Shown: piece after piece, positions 44,974 through 54,867 of the stretch
Numbering within the stretch: position 1 is the stretch's first letter
How the letters are laid out: each line of letters opens with the position of its first letter
Source: Brevibacillus sp042683565
GTDB lineage: Bacteria > Bacillota > Bacilli > Brevibacillales > Brevibacillaceae
Length of the DNA: 64,000 nt
Direction: 5' to 3'
Assembly (NCBI RefSeq): GCF_042683565.1
Contig: NZ_JBHUJW010000043.1
Location: 620,001 to 684,000 of the forward strand
Translations under genes and position numbers: made by a program
Notes under the pieces: model-generated
Databases searched by the model: none
What the model saw: the letters and a program-made list of their open reading frames with translations, nothing else
Told to the model about the DNA's origin: nothing

Positions 44974-46862
44974 TTGTCATCTTCTTCTCTGATTAAACGC
45001 AGTGGATTACTTGTATTTCCTTCAGCAGCCGGCATGCTCCCGCCGCCAGTGCCGACGCGTTTCAATAATGGTGTCAACAGCAGCCGGATCGGCCATGTTT
45101 CGGCAGCGAGGAGCTGTCTTTCCAGCACATCCCTCACTTCTGCAGGCAAGTCGTGTTCGTTTGCCGACTCGCGCACGACACTCTCGATCACGCGCCAAAA
45201 TACGGCTTCCTCGATTCCATACACCTTGTTCAAGGCGTCTGCAATCGCGTACAGGTTGACCTGCACCCCAAGCGTCTGGAAATAGGCGAGCAGCTTTTCG
45301 GGTGTATCATGGATCAAGCTGTTGGGAGTGCCCGGCTTCACGATGTAGGGCGGCGGTACCAATCCGGCTTGCTTCAGCCAGGCCGGATGCAGGCGAATCG
45401 TGTCGTGATCCCGCAGCAGGATGCCGTCAACCCTGTGATTGCGCACGATCAGGAGCACATTTTGACCGTGGATTTCCGGCATCATCCCGTAGCGAAACAA
45501 GCGCAGCGACGTGCCGATCAACATTTGGCAAATTTCGCGAAGCAGCGCAAGAATGCGGGCTTCCCCTTGCTGTGATCCTTGCCCGGAGCGCTGTGCCAGC
45601 CACTTCTCAAACACGGGAATCTGACGGTTGCCGTCTATCGCTGCCAGCGCAGACATCGGGATTAATGCCACTTCCTCGTGATTCTCCAGAAGGTCAGCCG
45701 GATAGGCTCTGATAAGGCAAGCGAGATGTCCCGGTTTGTCTGCGAACGGATCGGCCGCCGGATTGTGGAAGCCCCACCAGTTGGATTCGTCGCACAACCG
45801 GAGCCGCTCCCGCAGCCATTTGTCTCTCTCGATCACCTGCTGCAGCAGAGCCTGGCCTTTGGCCCCGTTGTGCAAATAGCGCGGCGGCAGTATCCGCAAT
45901 GCGCCCAGAGAAGTAATCCCGATCGGCACTTTGAGATGATAGGTCCCGCCGTGTACGGGAACGACAGCCCGTACGGAGGATGTCGGGCGGAAATCCCCCA
46001 AACCGCGGATCACCGGCACGCAGATGCGCTGCTCCCATTCTGCCCGATAGTGGGTTGGCAGCACATGTTCCATCTGCCAGGGATGGACGGGCAGCAGCAA
46101 ATAGTCCCGCTCATCGATCCCGGCCCGGCTTGCGGCCCGCCGCAGCGTTTCCAGCTCGTGGTCCGCCAGTATGAAAGGAGCGATTTCCTTGTCTGTACTT
46201 GCCCGGATGTGATCCCGTCGCACGCCGATCCAATCCAGGCCGAACGATTGTCCGTACTCCGGGCTGTAGCGTTTGTAATCATCGCTGCTCCAGCCTCGTT
46301 TGGCCCGCGATGTCGGATGGAAAGGGCGATCTCGCAAGGCGGACAGCCGCTCCATGTGCACAAGTGACGTCTCTTCACTTCTCACGCGTTTGACAGGTGC
46401 CGTCATCGACTGCAAGGAGAGCGCCGTATGCTGGATAGAATCTCGCAATTCGTCCAGAAAACCCGCCAGATTGGGCATGGAGGAAGTTCGCTCACTCGCA
46501 GGCAGAGCCTCGGCAAAAGTCTGCATGAAGGTGAACGGGTCAAGCTGCCGCACTTCCTCATTCCGCTCGTCCAGGACCACTACGGGCAGACGGCTGATTT
46601 TGTACGGCTGAATAAACGGCTGGGCCTTGACGCGAAAGACGATGCAGCGATGGGTATCAATCGGCAAGTAAAAATACAGCTCTTCCCCGTTCAGCTTGCA
46701 GCATTCGTGCTCGGAGGGGCCGAACCACTCGACCCCGGTCTTCGCCCTGTCCACCATACCTGCCAAATTTTCCTGCAACAGCGCATTGATCAGGTCGCAA
46801 AATACCAGCTGCTCGGCTTGGTGCTGGAGCGACGCCTCTCTCTCTTTCAGGTCGGTTTCCAT
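44970..46862 (-). CDS. sbnC: NIS siderophore synthetase, SbnC-like
   Basis: 630 residues from the ATG at 46862, which has AGGGGGAG upstream; an ATG at 46886 is less likely. Core motifs are DRPFHPTSRAKRGW, LLPVHPWQMEHVLP, TSSVRAVVPVHG and IHGQNVLLIVRN. SbnC is the 2-oxoglutarate-using synthetase that finishes staphyloferrin B. It starts 24 bp after sbnB. Confidence 0.93.
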   Translation of the reverse strand: METDLKEREASLQHQAEQLVFCDLINALLQENLAGMVDRAKTGVEWFGPSEHECCKLNGEELYFYLPIDTHRCIVFRVKAQPFIQPYKISRLPVVVLDERNEEVRQLDPFTFMQTFAEALPASERTSSMPNLAGFLDELRDSIQHTALSLQSMTAPVKRVRSEETSLVHMERLSALRDRPFHPTSRAKRGWSSDDYKRYSPEYGQSFGLDWIGVRRDHIRASTDKEIAPFILADHELETLRRAASRAGIDERDYLLLPVHPWQMEHVLPTHYRAEWEQRICVPVIRGLGDFRPTSSVRAVVPVHGGTYHLKVPIGITSLGALRILPPRYLHNGAKGQALLQQVIERDKWLRERLRLCDESNWWGFHNPAADPFADKPGHLACLIRAYPADLLENHEEVALIPMSALAAIDGNRQIPVFEKWLAQRSGQGSQQGEARILALLREICQMLIGTSLRLFRYGMMPEIHGQNVLLIVRNHRVDGILLRDHDTIRLHPAWLKQAGLVPPPYIVKPGTPNSLIHDTPEKLLAYFQTLGVQVNLYAIADALNKVYGIEEAVFWRVIESVVRESANEHDLPAEVRDVLERQLLAAETWPIRLLLTPLLKRVGTGGGSMPAAEGNTSNPLRLIREEDDK

Positions 46863-46886
46863 ACTCGGTCTCCCCCTCTCTCCCAT

Positions 46887-47901
46887 TTACAGAGGCAACC
46901 GTGTACCGACGTTTTCCGCGACGGCTTTTCGGTAGATTTCATAGGCACTTGAAATGTCTTCTACCGCCATGCCCATTGGATTCAGCAGGATGATCTCGTC
47001 ATCCGATTCCCGCCCTGCTTTCGCTCCGATCAAGATTTCCCCCAGCTCCGCGTGCAATTGTTCACGGGAAAAGGCTCCTTCCAGCACGAGCTGGTTGATC
47101 ACTTTTTTCTCCCGGTTGGATTGGTCCCAGTCATCTACGACCACCTTATCCGCCTGCAGAAATACTTCTTTATGTACGTCCATGATGGAAATGTTGCTGA
47201 CAAACGCTCCTTTTTGCAGCCATTCAAACGGGATGTACGGCTTGTCGGCCACGGTGCATGTGAGAACGACTTCCCCTTCACGCACTGCATGCTCGGCACT
47301 CGCGGCAACGATCACGTCTACCTGCGGGTACCGCTCCCGCAGCTGCTCTTTCAGTCTGCGCGCAGCGTCGGGATTCAGATCGAACAGATGGATCTCGCGG
47401 ATTTGCGGGAATTGCTCGAGCATGGACAACAGCTGCATGTTTGCGATGACGCCGCAGCCCATGCACGCGATGCGCGAAAATCCTTTTTTCGCCAGATGAC
47501 GGGCGCCGATGACCGATACGGCTGCCGTGCGCATCCCGCTGATCAGGCTGGTCTCGAGCACCGCGATCGGGTAATTGCTGACGGGATCGTTCAGGATAAT
47601 CAAGCCGCTTGCTCTCTCCATTCCCCGCTTGCTCGGATTGTCGTGCTTGCTGCCGATCCATTTGATTCCCGCCACGGGCGATTCCCCGCCGATATAGGCA
47701 GGCATCGCGATGATGCGGTCGGCGATGTGACCATCCTTTTCGTCGACGCGCAAATACGGCTTGAGCGGCTGTACGAAGTCGCGCTTGGCGTGCAGCTCCA
47801 GCGCCCTGCTCACTGCCGTGACGTACAAATCGGAGGAATCGCCCCCGAGTCTCACAATATCTGCCTTGCTTACATATAAGATCGTATGGTTGCTTGTCAT
47901 T
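46887..47901 (-). CDS. sbnB: SbnB-like ornithine-cyclodeaminase-family dehydrogenase
   Basis: 338 residues with KWIGSKHDNPSKRGMERASG, the substrate/NAD fold FSRIACMGCGVIANMQLL and SYDIHKE-like SIMDVHKEV. SbnB oxidatively cleaves the SbnA product N-(1-amino-1-carboxyl-2-ethyl)-glutamate to L-2,3-diaminopropionate and 2-oxoglutarate, giving two staphyloferrin B building blocks. The nucleotide loop is GCGVIA rather than GxGxxG. Confidence 0.92.
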
Positions 47902-47929
47902 GTTTTGCTTCTCTCCTTCTTAGGCTTTC

Positions 47930-48940
47930 TTAGGCTGTAGCCACCGGCTGGCCAAGTTTTTGTACCCATGCTTCGTCGTATACGCTGTCCAAATAACGCT
48001 CGCCTCTGTCCGGGAGTATCGTCGCCACACGCGCGCCTGCCGGCAGTTTCGGGACGATTTTCTGCAATGCTGCAATGACTGAGCCAGACGAGCCGCCTGC
48101 GAATATCCCTTCGGCCGCCAGCAATGCCTGGCATCCGCGAACGGATTCGATGTCGCTCACGTAGACGACTTCGTCGATTTCGTCCCGCTTGAGAAGCTCA
48201 GGCACACGGCTGGAGCCAATGCCGGGAAGCTCGCGCGGGGCAGGAGGCGCTCCGAAAATGACCGAACCGGCTGCATCCACGGCGATGACTTTCAAATCAG
48301 GGTTCACTTCGCGCAATCTTCGCGCTGTGCCCAAAATACTCCCTGTCGTGCTGACGGCCATGACCAGATAATCGATACGCCCCCCTGCCTGCTCGATCAA
48401 CTCGCTCGCGGTTCCGTAATAGTAGGCCTTCCAGTTGTTTTCATTTGCATATTGATTAATCCAGAAAGCATTCGGGATGGATGCCACCAGCTCTTTCACC
48501 CGTCGAATGCGCGTCTTCAAATATCCCCCCTGATCATCCGGCTCCTGCACCATTTCGATGTTTGCCCCGAGCTGCCTGATGATGTTCAGGTTGGTTTTCG
48601 TGATTTTCGGGTCGACCACGCATGTAAAAGTCAAGCCGTAGACGCGCGCGATCATCGAAATCGCGATTCCCAGATTGCCGGACGTGCTTTCAATCAGGTG
48701 CGTCCCTTTATGGATACTTCCGTCCTTCAGCCCTTGCTCGATGATGTACCGCGCCGGGCGGTCTTTCATGCTGCCGCCAGGATTCATCAGTTCGAGTTTT
48801 GCCAGCACCTCTGCTCCGCTGTCCCCAAACAGCCGGTTCAGCTTGACCAGGGGGGTGCGCCCTACGCACGAAACAATGGAATCAAAAACGTCACGACTAG
48901 TACCTCCTGATTCCGTGTCAGGTCGAAACATCATAGGCAT
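47930..48940 (-). CDS. sbnA: SbnA-like PLP synthase (cysteine synthase fold)
   Basis: 336 residues from the ATG at 48940 (AAGGAG spaced 6). PLP lysine is in NPGGSMKDRPARY, the substrate loop is ESTSGNLGIAI, and AEGIFAGGSSGSVIAAL binds phosphate. SbnA joins O-phospho-L-serine and L-glutamate. As the first gene of the operon it follows the Fur-controlled promoter. Confidence 0.93.
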   Translation of the reverse strand: MPMMFRPDTESGGTSRDVFDSIVSCVGRTPLVKLNRLFGDSGAEVLAKLELMNPGGSMKDRPARYIIEQGLKDGSIHKGTHLIESTSGNLGIAISMIARVYGLTFTCVVDPKITKTNLNIIRQLGANIEMVQEPDDQGGYLKTRIRRVKELVASIPNAFWINQYANENNWKAYYYGTASELIEQAGGRIDYLVMAVSTTGSILGTARRLREVNPDLKVIAVDAAGSVIFGAPPAPRELPGIGSSRVPELLKRDEIDEVVYVSDIESVRGCQALLAAEGIFAGGSSGSVIAALQKIVPKLPAGARVATILPDRGERYLDSVYDEAWVQKLGQPVATA

Positions 48941-48965
48941 ATTCACTCCTTACGCGCATTTTTAT

Positions 48966-48984
48966 AATAATGATAATCATTTGC
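48966..48984. promoter_or_regulatory. Fur box 2, in the sbn leader
   Basis: ATAATGATAATCATT is an uninterrupted 15-base match to the 19-base Fur consensus (16 of 19 overall). It lies between the transcription start and the sbnA ribosome site. Confidence 0.8.
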
Positions 48985-49007
48985 AACATATGAAGGTTGC
49001 ACATACA

Positions 49008-49037
49008 GAATAATTGATAATGATTATTAGTGTCAAT
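49008..49037 (-). promoter_or_regulatory. sbn operon promoter with embedded Fur box 1
   Basis: On the minus strand TTGACA (49037-49032) and TATTCT (49013-49008) are 18 bp apart. Between them TGATAAT-G-ATTATTA (49016-49030) is a 7-1-7 Fur site with one mismatch. Fur-Fe would block RNA polymerase, so the operon should be on only in iron starvation. Confidence 0.8.
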
Positions 49038-49153
49038 AAGATAATGGTAATTTTTTCTCGCTTTCCTGTTACGTTCTCTGACAGGAAAAAAGGACTGACC
49101 GCGCACCCGGCCACCCCTTGCTTCCGTTCGCTTCATGCCCAACTGATAGAAAA

Positions 49154-49193
49154 AAGCCGATCCCCCGTCCTTGTTCGGGGAAATCGGCTCTTT
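49154..49193 (-). terminator. Terminator of gltB
   Basis: AGCCGATTTCCCC...GGGGGATCGGCT reads on the minus strand with a following TTTTTTCT, just after the gltB stop. Confidence 0.75.
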
Positions 49194-49198
49194 GAGAT

Positions 49199-52100
49199 TT
49201 ACTTACCTACCGGTGCAGCGACTGGCGCATCGGTCTTGGCTTCGGTTTTGGCTTTCGCCGGTTTTTCGGCATTTTTCTTTTGGCTCATTTCAAATGCGGC
49301 CAGAATCGCATCGCTGCGTTTCATGCCGGACTGCATCAGCTCTTCCATGGTCTGGACGATCTGCTTGTAGTCTTTAGGAATGACTTTGACGAACTTCGCC
49401 TTTGTCTGCTCCCACTGATCGAGCAATTTTTGCGCATGCTTGCTGCCTGTATACTCGACGTGGTTTTGCAGCAGCTTCTTCACCTCTGCGATGTCCCGCT
49501 CTTCCTGCAGCGGCTCCAGCAGCACCATTTCCTGATTGCAGGTAGCGGCGAATTTCTCCTGGTCTTCCGCCAGCACGTACGCCGTACCGCCAGACATCCC
49601 GGCAGCGAAGTTTTTCCCGACTTCACCAAGGACGACGACGCGTCCCCCAGTCATGTATTCGCAGCCGTGGTCACCGACGCCTTCGACGACAGCGGTCATG
49701 CCGGAGTTGCGCACGCAGAAGCGCTCTCCCGCCTTGCCGCTGATGTAGGCTTCGCCGGAAGTCGCTCCGTAGAAAGCGACGTTTCCGATGATGATGTTCT
49801 TCTCTGGCGCGAAGGCTGCTTTTGGGGATGGATAGACCGCGATTTTACCGCCAGACAGCCCTTTGCCCACGTAGTCGTTGGCATCGCCTTCGAGCAGCAT
49901 CGTCATCCCGCGCGGCACGAATGCGCCGAAGCTCTGCCCTGCCGATCCGCGGAACTGCAGGCGGATGGTGTCCTCCGGCAGACCGTGTTCGCCGTAGCGT
50001 TTCGTCACTTCGCTGCCGAGAATCGTACCGACGACGCGGTTCGTATTGTTGATCGGCAACTCGGCTGCGACCGGACGTTGTTTTTCCAGAGCCGGTTTGG
50101 CCAGAGCCAGCAGTTCTCTGCGGTCCAGGGTTGCATCCAGTTTGTGGTCCTGGGCCTTTTGATGGAAGCGTCCCACTTCCTCCGGCACTGCAGGCTGATG
50201 CAGCAGCGGGGACAGGTCGATGTGCTTCGCTTTCCAGTGCGACTTGGCTTTCTCGCTCATCGTCAGCAGTTGGCTGCGGCCGACCATTTCATCAAAGGTG
50301 CGGAAGCCGAGCGACGCCATGATTTCGCGAACCTCGCGCGCCACAAAGCGCATGAAGTTGACGGCGTGCTGCGGATCGCCCTTGAATTTTTTGCGCAGGT
50401 CCGGATTTTGCGTAGCGACCCCGACTGGGCACGTATCCATATGGCAGACGCGCGCCATGACGCAGCCGATGGAGACGAGCGGCGCGGTAGCAAAGCCGAA
50501 TTCCTCTGCCCCGAGCAGCGCAGCGATGACGACGTCGCGTCCGGTCATCATTTTGCCGTCTGTCTCCAGGACGACGCGGTCACGCAGCTGGTTCAGCAGC
50601 AAGGTCTGATGGGTCTCGGCCAGGCCCAGCTCCCACGGCAGTCCCGCGTGCTTGATGCTGCTTTTCGGGGATGCACCCGTACCGCCATCATGTCCGCTGA
50701 TCACGATGACATCGGCCAGCCCTTTGGCAACGCCTGCCGCAATCGTGCCGACCCCTGCCTTGGATACGAGCTTCACGCTGATGCGCGCCCGCGGATTGGC
50801 ATTTTTCAGGTCGAAGATCAGCTGTGCCAGGTCTTCAATCGAATAGATGTCGTGGTGCGGCGGCGGGGAAATGAGTCCGACGCCCGGCGTAGACTTGCGT
50901 ACTTCCGCGATCCACGGATACACTTTGTTGCCTGGCAGCTGACCGCCTTCACCCGGCTTCGCCCCTTGGGCCATTTTAATCTGAATTTCCGAGGCGTTGA
51001 CGAGATAATGGCTGGATACGCCAAAGCGTCCGGAAGCCACTTGCTTGATGGCACTGCGCCGCAGATCGCCGTTTTCATCCACCACGTAGCGCTGCGGGTC
51101 TTCCCCGCCCTCGCCGCTGTTGCTCTTCGCGCCAAGTCGGTTCATGGCGATGGCGAGCGTCTCGTGCGCTTCCTTGCTCAAAGAGCCGTAGGACATCGCA
51201 CCGGTCTTGAAGCGGTGGACGATGGAATCGACCGACTCTACTTCATTGAGCGGAACAGGCTTGCGGTCCGATTTGAAGTCCAGCAGATGGCGCAGGAACG
51301 CGAATTGCTGCTCGTTTGCCAGCTCCGAATATACTTTGTAATGCTCGTAGCTGCCTTCCCGCACCGCTTTTTGCAGGGCGTGCACCGTCTTCGGATTGAA
51401 CAGGTGGAATTCTCCGTCGCGGCGGAACTGGAAGTCGCTTCCCGCTTCCAGCGATTCTTCGGAATGTTCCGGCAAGAATGCTTTCGCATGGCGCAGCAAA
51501 GTCTCTTGCGCAATAATTTCCAGCGTGATTCCGCCGATTTTGGAAGCGGTCCGCGTGAAGTAACGGTCGATGACGGAAGAATCGATCCCGACAGCTTCAA
51601 AAATTTGGGCGCCGCGGTAGCTTTGTACGGTGGAAATGCCCATCTTGGACATCACTTTCACAACGCCTTCCACTGCGGTGCGCAGATAGGTGGCGACGAC
51701 TTCTTCCTCGCTCATACCGTTTAGTTTTTGACCTTCCGCCAGTTCCACCAGAGAGTCGATGGCGACGTACGGATTGATCGCATCGACACCGTAGCCGATC
51801 AGCATGGCAAACTGGTGGACATCCCGCGGTTCTCCGGACTCGACGATCAGGCTCACCTGTGTCCGCGTCCCTTTGCGCACCAGATGATGATGCAAACCGC
51901 TGCCTGCCAAAAGGGCCGGAATGGCTGCCTGCGACTCGTTTACGCCCCGGTCAGAGAGGATCAGCAAGGTATGGCCCTCTGCCATCGCCTCTTCGGCTGC
52001 TGCAAACAAATCTTCCAACGCCTGCTCCAGCGCGGCAGCTCCTCCGTCTGCGGCAAACAGGATCGGCAGCGTTTTCGCCTTGAACTCCGGATAAGGGCTA

Positions 52101-53827
52101 CTCGCCAGCCGGGGCAGCTCATCATTGGAGAGCAGCGGCGAGTCAAGGCGGATGCGGCGACAGTTTTCAGCGGCAGGCGCGAGCAAGTTGCCTTCTGCCC
52201 CCAGGTAGGACAGCGTCGACGTCACACATGCCTCGCGAATCGCGTCGATCGGCGGATTGGTCACCTGGGCGAACGATTGCTTGAAGTAGTTGTACAAAAG
52301 CTGCGGCCGGTCAGACAGCACCGCGAGCGGCGTGTCGATCCCCATGGAGCCGATCGGATCTTTTTTCTCGGCAACCATCGGCGTCAGCACCTTGGACAGC
52401 TCTTCCTGGGTGTAGCCAAACGCCTTTTGGCTTGCCAGCAGCGCTTTGCCCGACAGTTTTCCGCGAACAGGAGCCTTCGGCAGTCTTTCCAGCGATACCA
52501 GATTCGCGTTGATCCATTCGCCGTACGGCTGCTCGCTTGCAATCTGTTTCTTGATTTCTTCGTCGGAGACAATGCGGCCTTCCTCGAGATCGACGAGGAG
52601 CATTTTGCCCGGGCTAAGTCGGCCTTTCTGGACGATCTTTTCATCCGGAATGTCGAGAACCCCTACCTCCGAGGAAAAAATAATAGTATCATCAGAGGTA
52701 ACGTAATAACGGGCCGGGCGCAGACCGTTGCGGTCGAGTATTGCCCCGATCTGTTTGCCGTCCGTGAAGGAAATGGCGGTCGGACCGTCCCATGGCTCCA
52801 TCAGGCAGCTGTGGTATTCGTAGAACGCTTTTTTGGAAGCGTCCATGTTTGCATCCTGGTCCCACGGCTCCGGAATCAGCATCATCGCCACATGCGGCAG
52901 CGAGCGTCCGGCGAGGGAGAAAAATTCTACACAGTTGTCGAGAATGGCAGAGTCGCTGCCTTCAAGATCGATGACCGGCACGACTTTTTTCAGGTCTTCG
53001 CCGAATGCTTCGGACGAAAACATCTGCTCGCGGGCGCGCATCCAGTTGATGTTGCCCTGCAGCGTGTTGATCTCGCCGTTGTGGATCAGATAGCGATTCG
53101 GATGGGCACGCTCCCACGTCGGGAACGTGTTTGTGCTGAACCGTGAGTGAACCACGGAAAACGGAGAAGCATAGGATGCGTCCTGCAGATCGGTATAAAA
53201 CTGGTCAAGCTGTTCAGGGGTGACCAGACCTTTGTAAACGATGGTGCGGCTGGACATCGACGCGGCGTAGAAGCCTTCGCCGGCAGCCTGTTCCATCTGT
53301 TTTCGGATGATATACAATTTCCGTTCAAACTGGAGCGTATCTTTCATCTGGGAGCTGGCACCGATAAATACTTGCCGGACAAAGGGCTGGCTCGCTTTTG
53401 CCGTCTTCCCGATTTTATCGGCGTCGACAGGGACCGTTCTCCAACCGAGCAGCTTTTGCCCTTCTGCCTCAATGATCGCTTCCAGTTGTTTTTCGTACGT
53501 GTTGCGGAGAGTCTCATCCATCGGGAGGAACAACATGCCCACGCCGTATTTGCCCTGGGCGGGAAGCTTGAAGCCCTGCCCCTCGCACGCCTTTTTGAAG
53601 AAGGCATGGGGAATGGCCGTCAAAATACCGGCGCCGTCTCCTGTCTCGGGATCGCTTCCCTGTCCGCCGCGATGCTCCAGATGGCAGAGAATCTGCAGTC
53701 CTTTTCTTACCATTTCGTGTGTAGCCTTGTTTTTCAGGTTGGCAATAAAGCCGATCCCACAGGCATCGTGCTCGTACATCGGATCATAGAGACCCTGTCG
53801 TGCAGGCATTCCACGCATCTTCATCAT
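49199..53827 (-). CDS. gltB: Glutamate synthase large (alpha) subunit
   Basis: About 1542 residues. The class II amidotransferase begins after a short leader at HDACGIGF (catalytic Cys); the central domain, the FMN barrel (IVISGHDGGTGASP, GFATAPLVSIGCVMARVCH) and Fe-S cysteines (CHMDTCPVGVATQNP) and the GXGXG beta-helix end follow. It makes two glutamates from glutamine and 2-oxoglutarate. No small subunit (gltD) gene is adjacent. A Lys/Ala-rich tail of about 30 residues follows the domain. Start among ATG 53827/53824 uncertain. Confidence 0.95.
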   Translation of the reverse strand: MMKMRGMPARQGLYDPMYEHDACGIGFIANLKNKATHEMVRKGLQILCHLEHRGGQGSDPETGDGAGILTAIPHAFFKKACEGQGFKLPAQGKYGVGMLFLPMDETLRNTYEKQLEAIIEAEGQKLLGWRTVPVDADKIGKTAKASQPFVRQVFIGASSQMKDTLQFERKLYIIRKQMEQAAGEGFYAASMSSRTIVYKGLVTPEQLDQFYTDLQDASYASPFSVVHSRFSTNTFPTWERAHPNRYLIHNGEINTLQGNINWMRAREQMFSSEAFGEDLKKVVPVIDLEGSDSAILDNCVEFFSLAGRSLPHVAMMLIPEPWDQDANMDASKKAFYEYHSCLMEPWDGPTAISFTDGKQIGAILDRNGLRPARYYVTSDDTIIFSSEVGVLDIPDEKIVQKGRLSPGKMLLVDLEEGRIVSDEEIKKQIASEQPYGEWINANLVSLERLPKAPVRGKLSGKALLASQKAFGYTQEELSKVLTPMVAEKKDPIGSMGIDTPLAVLSDRPQLLYNYFKQSFAQVTNPPIDAIREACVTSTLSYLGAEGNLLAPAAENCRRIRLDSPLLSNDELPRLASSPYPEFKAKTLPILFAADGGAAALEQALEDLFAAAEEAMAEGHTLLILSDRGVNESQAAIPALLAGSGLHHHLVRKGTRTQVSLIVESGEPRDVHQFAMLIGYGVDAINPYVAIDSLVELAEGQKLNGMSEEEVVATYLRTAVEGVVKVMSKMGISTVQSYRGAQIFEAVGIDSSVIDRYFTRTASKIGGITLEIIAQETLLRHAKAFLPEHSEESLEAGSDFQFRRDGEFHLFNPKTVHALQKAVREGSYEHYKVYSELANEQQFAFLRHLLDFKSDRKPVPLNEVESVDSIVHRFKTGAMSYGSLSKEAHETLAIAMNRLGAKSNSGEGGEDPQRYVVDENGDLRRSAIKQVASGRFGVSSHYLVNASEIQIKMAQGAKPGEGGQLPGNKVYPWIAEVRKSTPGVGLISPPPHHDIYSIEDLAQLIFDLKNANPRARISVKLVSKAGVGTIAAGVAKGLADVIVISGHDGGTGASPKSSIKHAGLPWELGLAETHQTLLLNQLRDRVVLETDGKMMTGRDVVIAALLGAEEFGFATAPLVSIGCVMARVCHMDTCPVGVATQNPDLRKKFKGDPQHAVNFMRFVAREVREIMASLGFRTFDEMVGRSQLLTMSEKAKSHWKAKHIDLSPLLHQPAVPEEVGRFHQKAQDHKLDATLDRRELLALAKPALEKQRPVAAELPINNTNRVVGTILGSEVTKRYGEHGLPEDTIRLQFRGSAGQSFGAFVPRGMTMLLEGDANDYVGKGLSGGKIAVYPSPKAAFAPEKNIIIGNVAFYGATSGEAYISGKAGERFCVRNSGMTAVVEGVGDHGCEYMTGGRVVVLGEVGKNFAAGMSGGTAYVLAEDQEKFAATCNQEMVLLEPLQEERDIAEVKKLLQNHVEYTGSKHAQKLLDQWEQTKAKFVKVIPKDYKQIVQTMEELMQSGMKRSDAILAAFEMSQKKNAEKPAKAKTEAKTDAPVAAPVGK

Positions 53828-53873
53828 CTCCACTCCTTAACTCTCTCTGTTAGCATTTATTTTAGATTGAGCG

Positions 53874-53923
53874 AATTATATAAACAATATATAATTGTTG
53901 GTGAATTCATCTCAAAATCAGAT
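53874..53923. promoter_or_regulatory. Divergent gltB-gltC control region
   Basis: Two dyads lie between the divergent starts: AATTATAT-N7-ATATAATT (53874-53896) and ATCT-N7-AGAT (53909-53923). LysR-type GltC would be expected to bind such sites; which one is the box is a guess. Confidence 0.4.
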
Positions 53924-53946
53924 TGGTTGTGCGTAAGGAGAGGAAA

Positions 53947-54852
53947 ATGGATTTCAGACAGATCCAATACTTCATCGAAGTCGCCAAACGGGAGCATTAC
54001 ACCGAGGCAGCCCACTCGCTCCACGTCGCGCAATCCGCCCTGAGCCGGCACATCGCGATTCTGGAGAAAGAGCTGGGCGTCCCCCTCTTTATCCGGGAAG
54101 GGCGCAACGTCAAATTGACGAACGCAGGAAAAATGTTTCTGTATCATGCCGAACTGTCGCTGGGGGAAATGGAAAAGGCGAAGAAAAAGATCCAGGAAAT
54201 GCTCGATCCGGAGCGCGGGACGATTCGCGTCGGCTTTACCAGCAGCCTCGCCGCCAATCCGCTGCCTGCCGTCATTTCCGCTTTTCGTGCCCGCTATCCG
54301 GACATCGGCTTCCAGCTGCGCCAAGGTGCCTATTTGCCTTTGATCGATTCCGTCATCAAGGGCGAGCTGGACATCGCGTTCCTTGGCCCTGTTCCGACGC
54401 AGGAAAAGAACGTGCAGAGCCACATTTTTTTCGCGGAAGAAATCGTCGCGCTGCTGCCGTCGAAGCACCCGCTTGCAAGGCAGCAGACGCTGAGGTTAAA
54501 CGAGCTGATGCACGATACGTTCGTCCTGTTTCCGACCGGCTACATTCTCCGCAGCATTGCCGTGAACGCCTGCGCCCAGATGGGCTTCGAGCCAAAGGTA
54601 GCCTTCGAGGGTGAGGACATCGACGCGATCAAGGGGTTGGTGGCAGCGGGGCTGGGGGTGACGCTGCTGCCGGAGTTGACGCTGGCCGACAACGTTCCGC
54701 GGGAGACGGTCAAGCTGCGCATCCACGAGCCACACGTAACGAGAACCGTCGGCATCATCATCCCCAAAAACCGGGATTTGCCGCCGTCCGAGAAGCTGTT
54801 CTACGACTTTCTCAAGGAGTTCTTCGATCGGCTCGGGAGGTATAGCGGATGA
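53947..54852 (+). CDS. gltC: LysR-family regulator GltC
   Basis: 301 residues from the ATG at 53947 (AAGGAGAGG upstream). The N-terminal HTH reads IQYFIEVAKREHYTEAAHSL then HVAQSALSRHIAILEKELG, and EGRNVKLTNAGK follows; it is very like B. subtilis GltC. Its position divergent from gltB matches. GltC activates gltAB when 2-oxoglutarate is high and glutamate low. Confidence 0.9.
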   Translation: MDFRQIQYFIEVAKREHYTEAAHSLHVAQSALSRHIAILEKELGVPLFIREGRNVKLTNAGKMFLYHAELSLGEMEKAKKKIQEMLDPERGTIRVGFTSSLAANPLPAVISAFRARYPDIGFQLRQGAYLPLIDSVIKGELDIAFLGPVPTQEKNVQSHIFFAEEIVALLPSKHPLARQQTLRLNELMHDTFVLFPTGYILRSIAVNACAQMGFEPKVAFEGEDIDAIKGLVAAGLGVTLLPELTLADNVPRETVKLRIHEPHVTRTVGIIIPKNRDLPPSEKLFYDFLKEFFDRLGRYSG

Positions 54853-54867
54853 CGAATGGAGGCTGCG

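Noticed and set aside
49280..51724. 814-codon frame opposite gltB
   Set aside because: Codon-bias shadow of gltB, no start signal, low-complexity composition.
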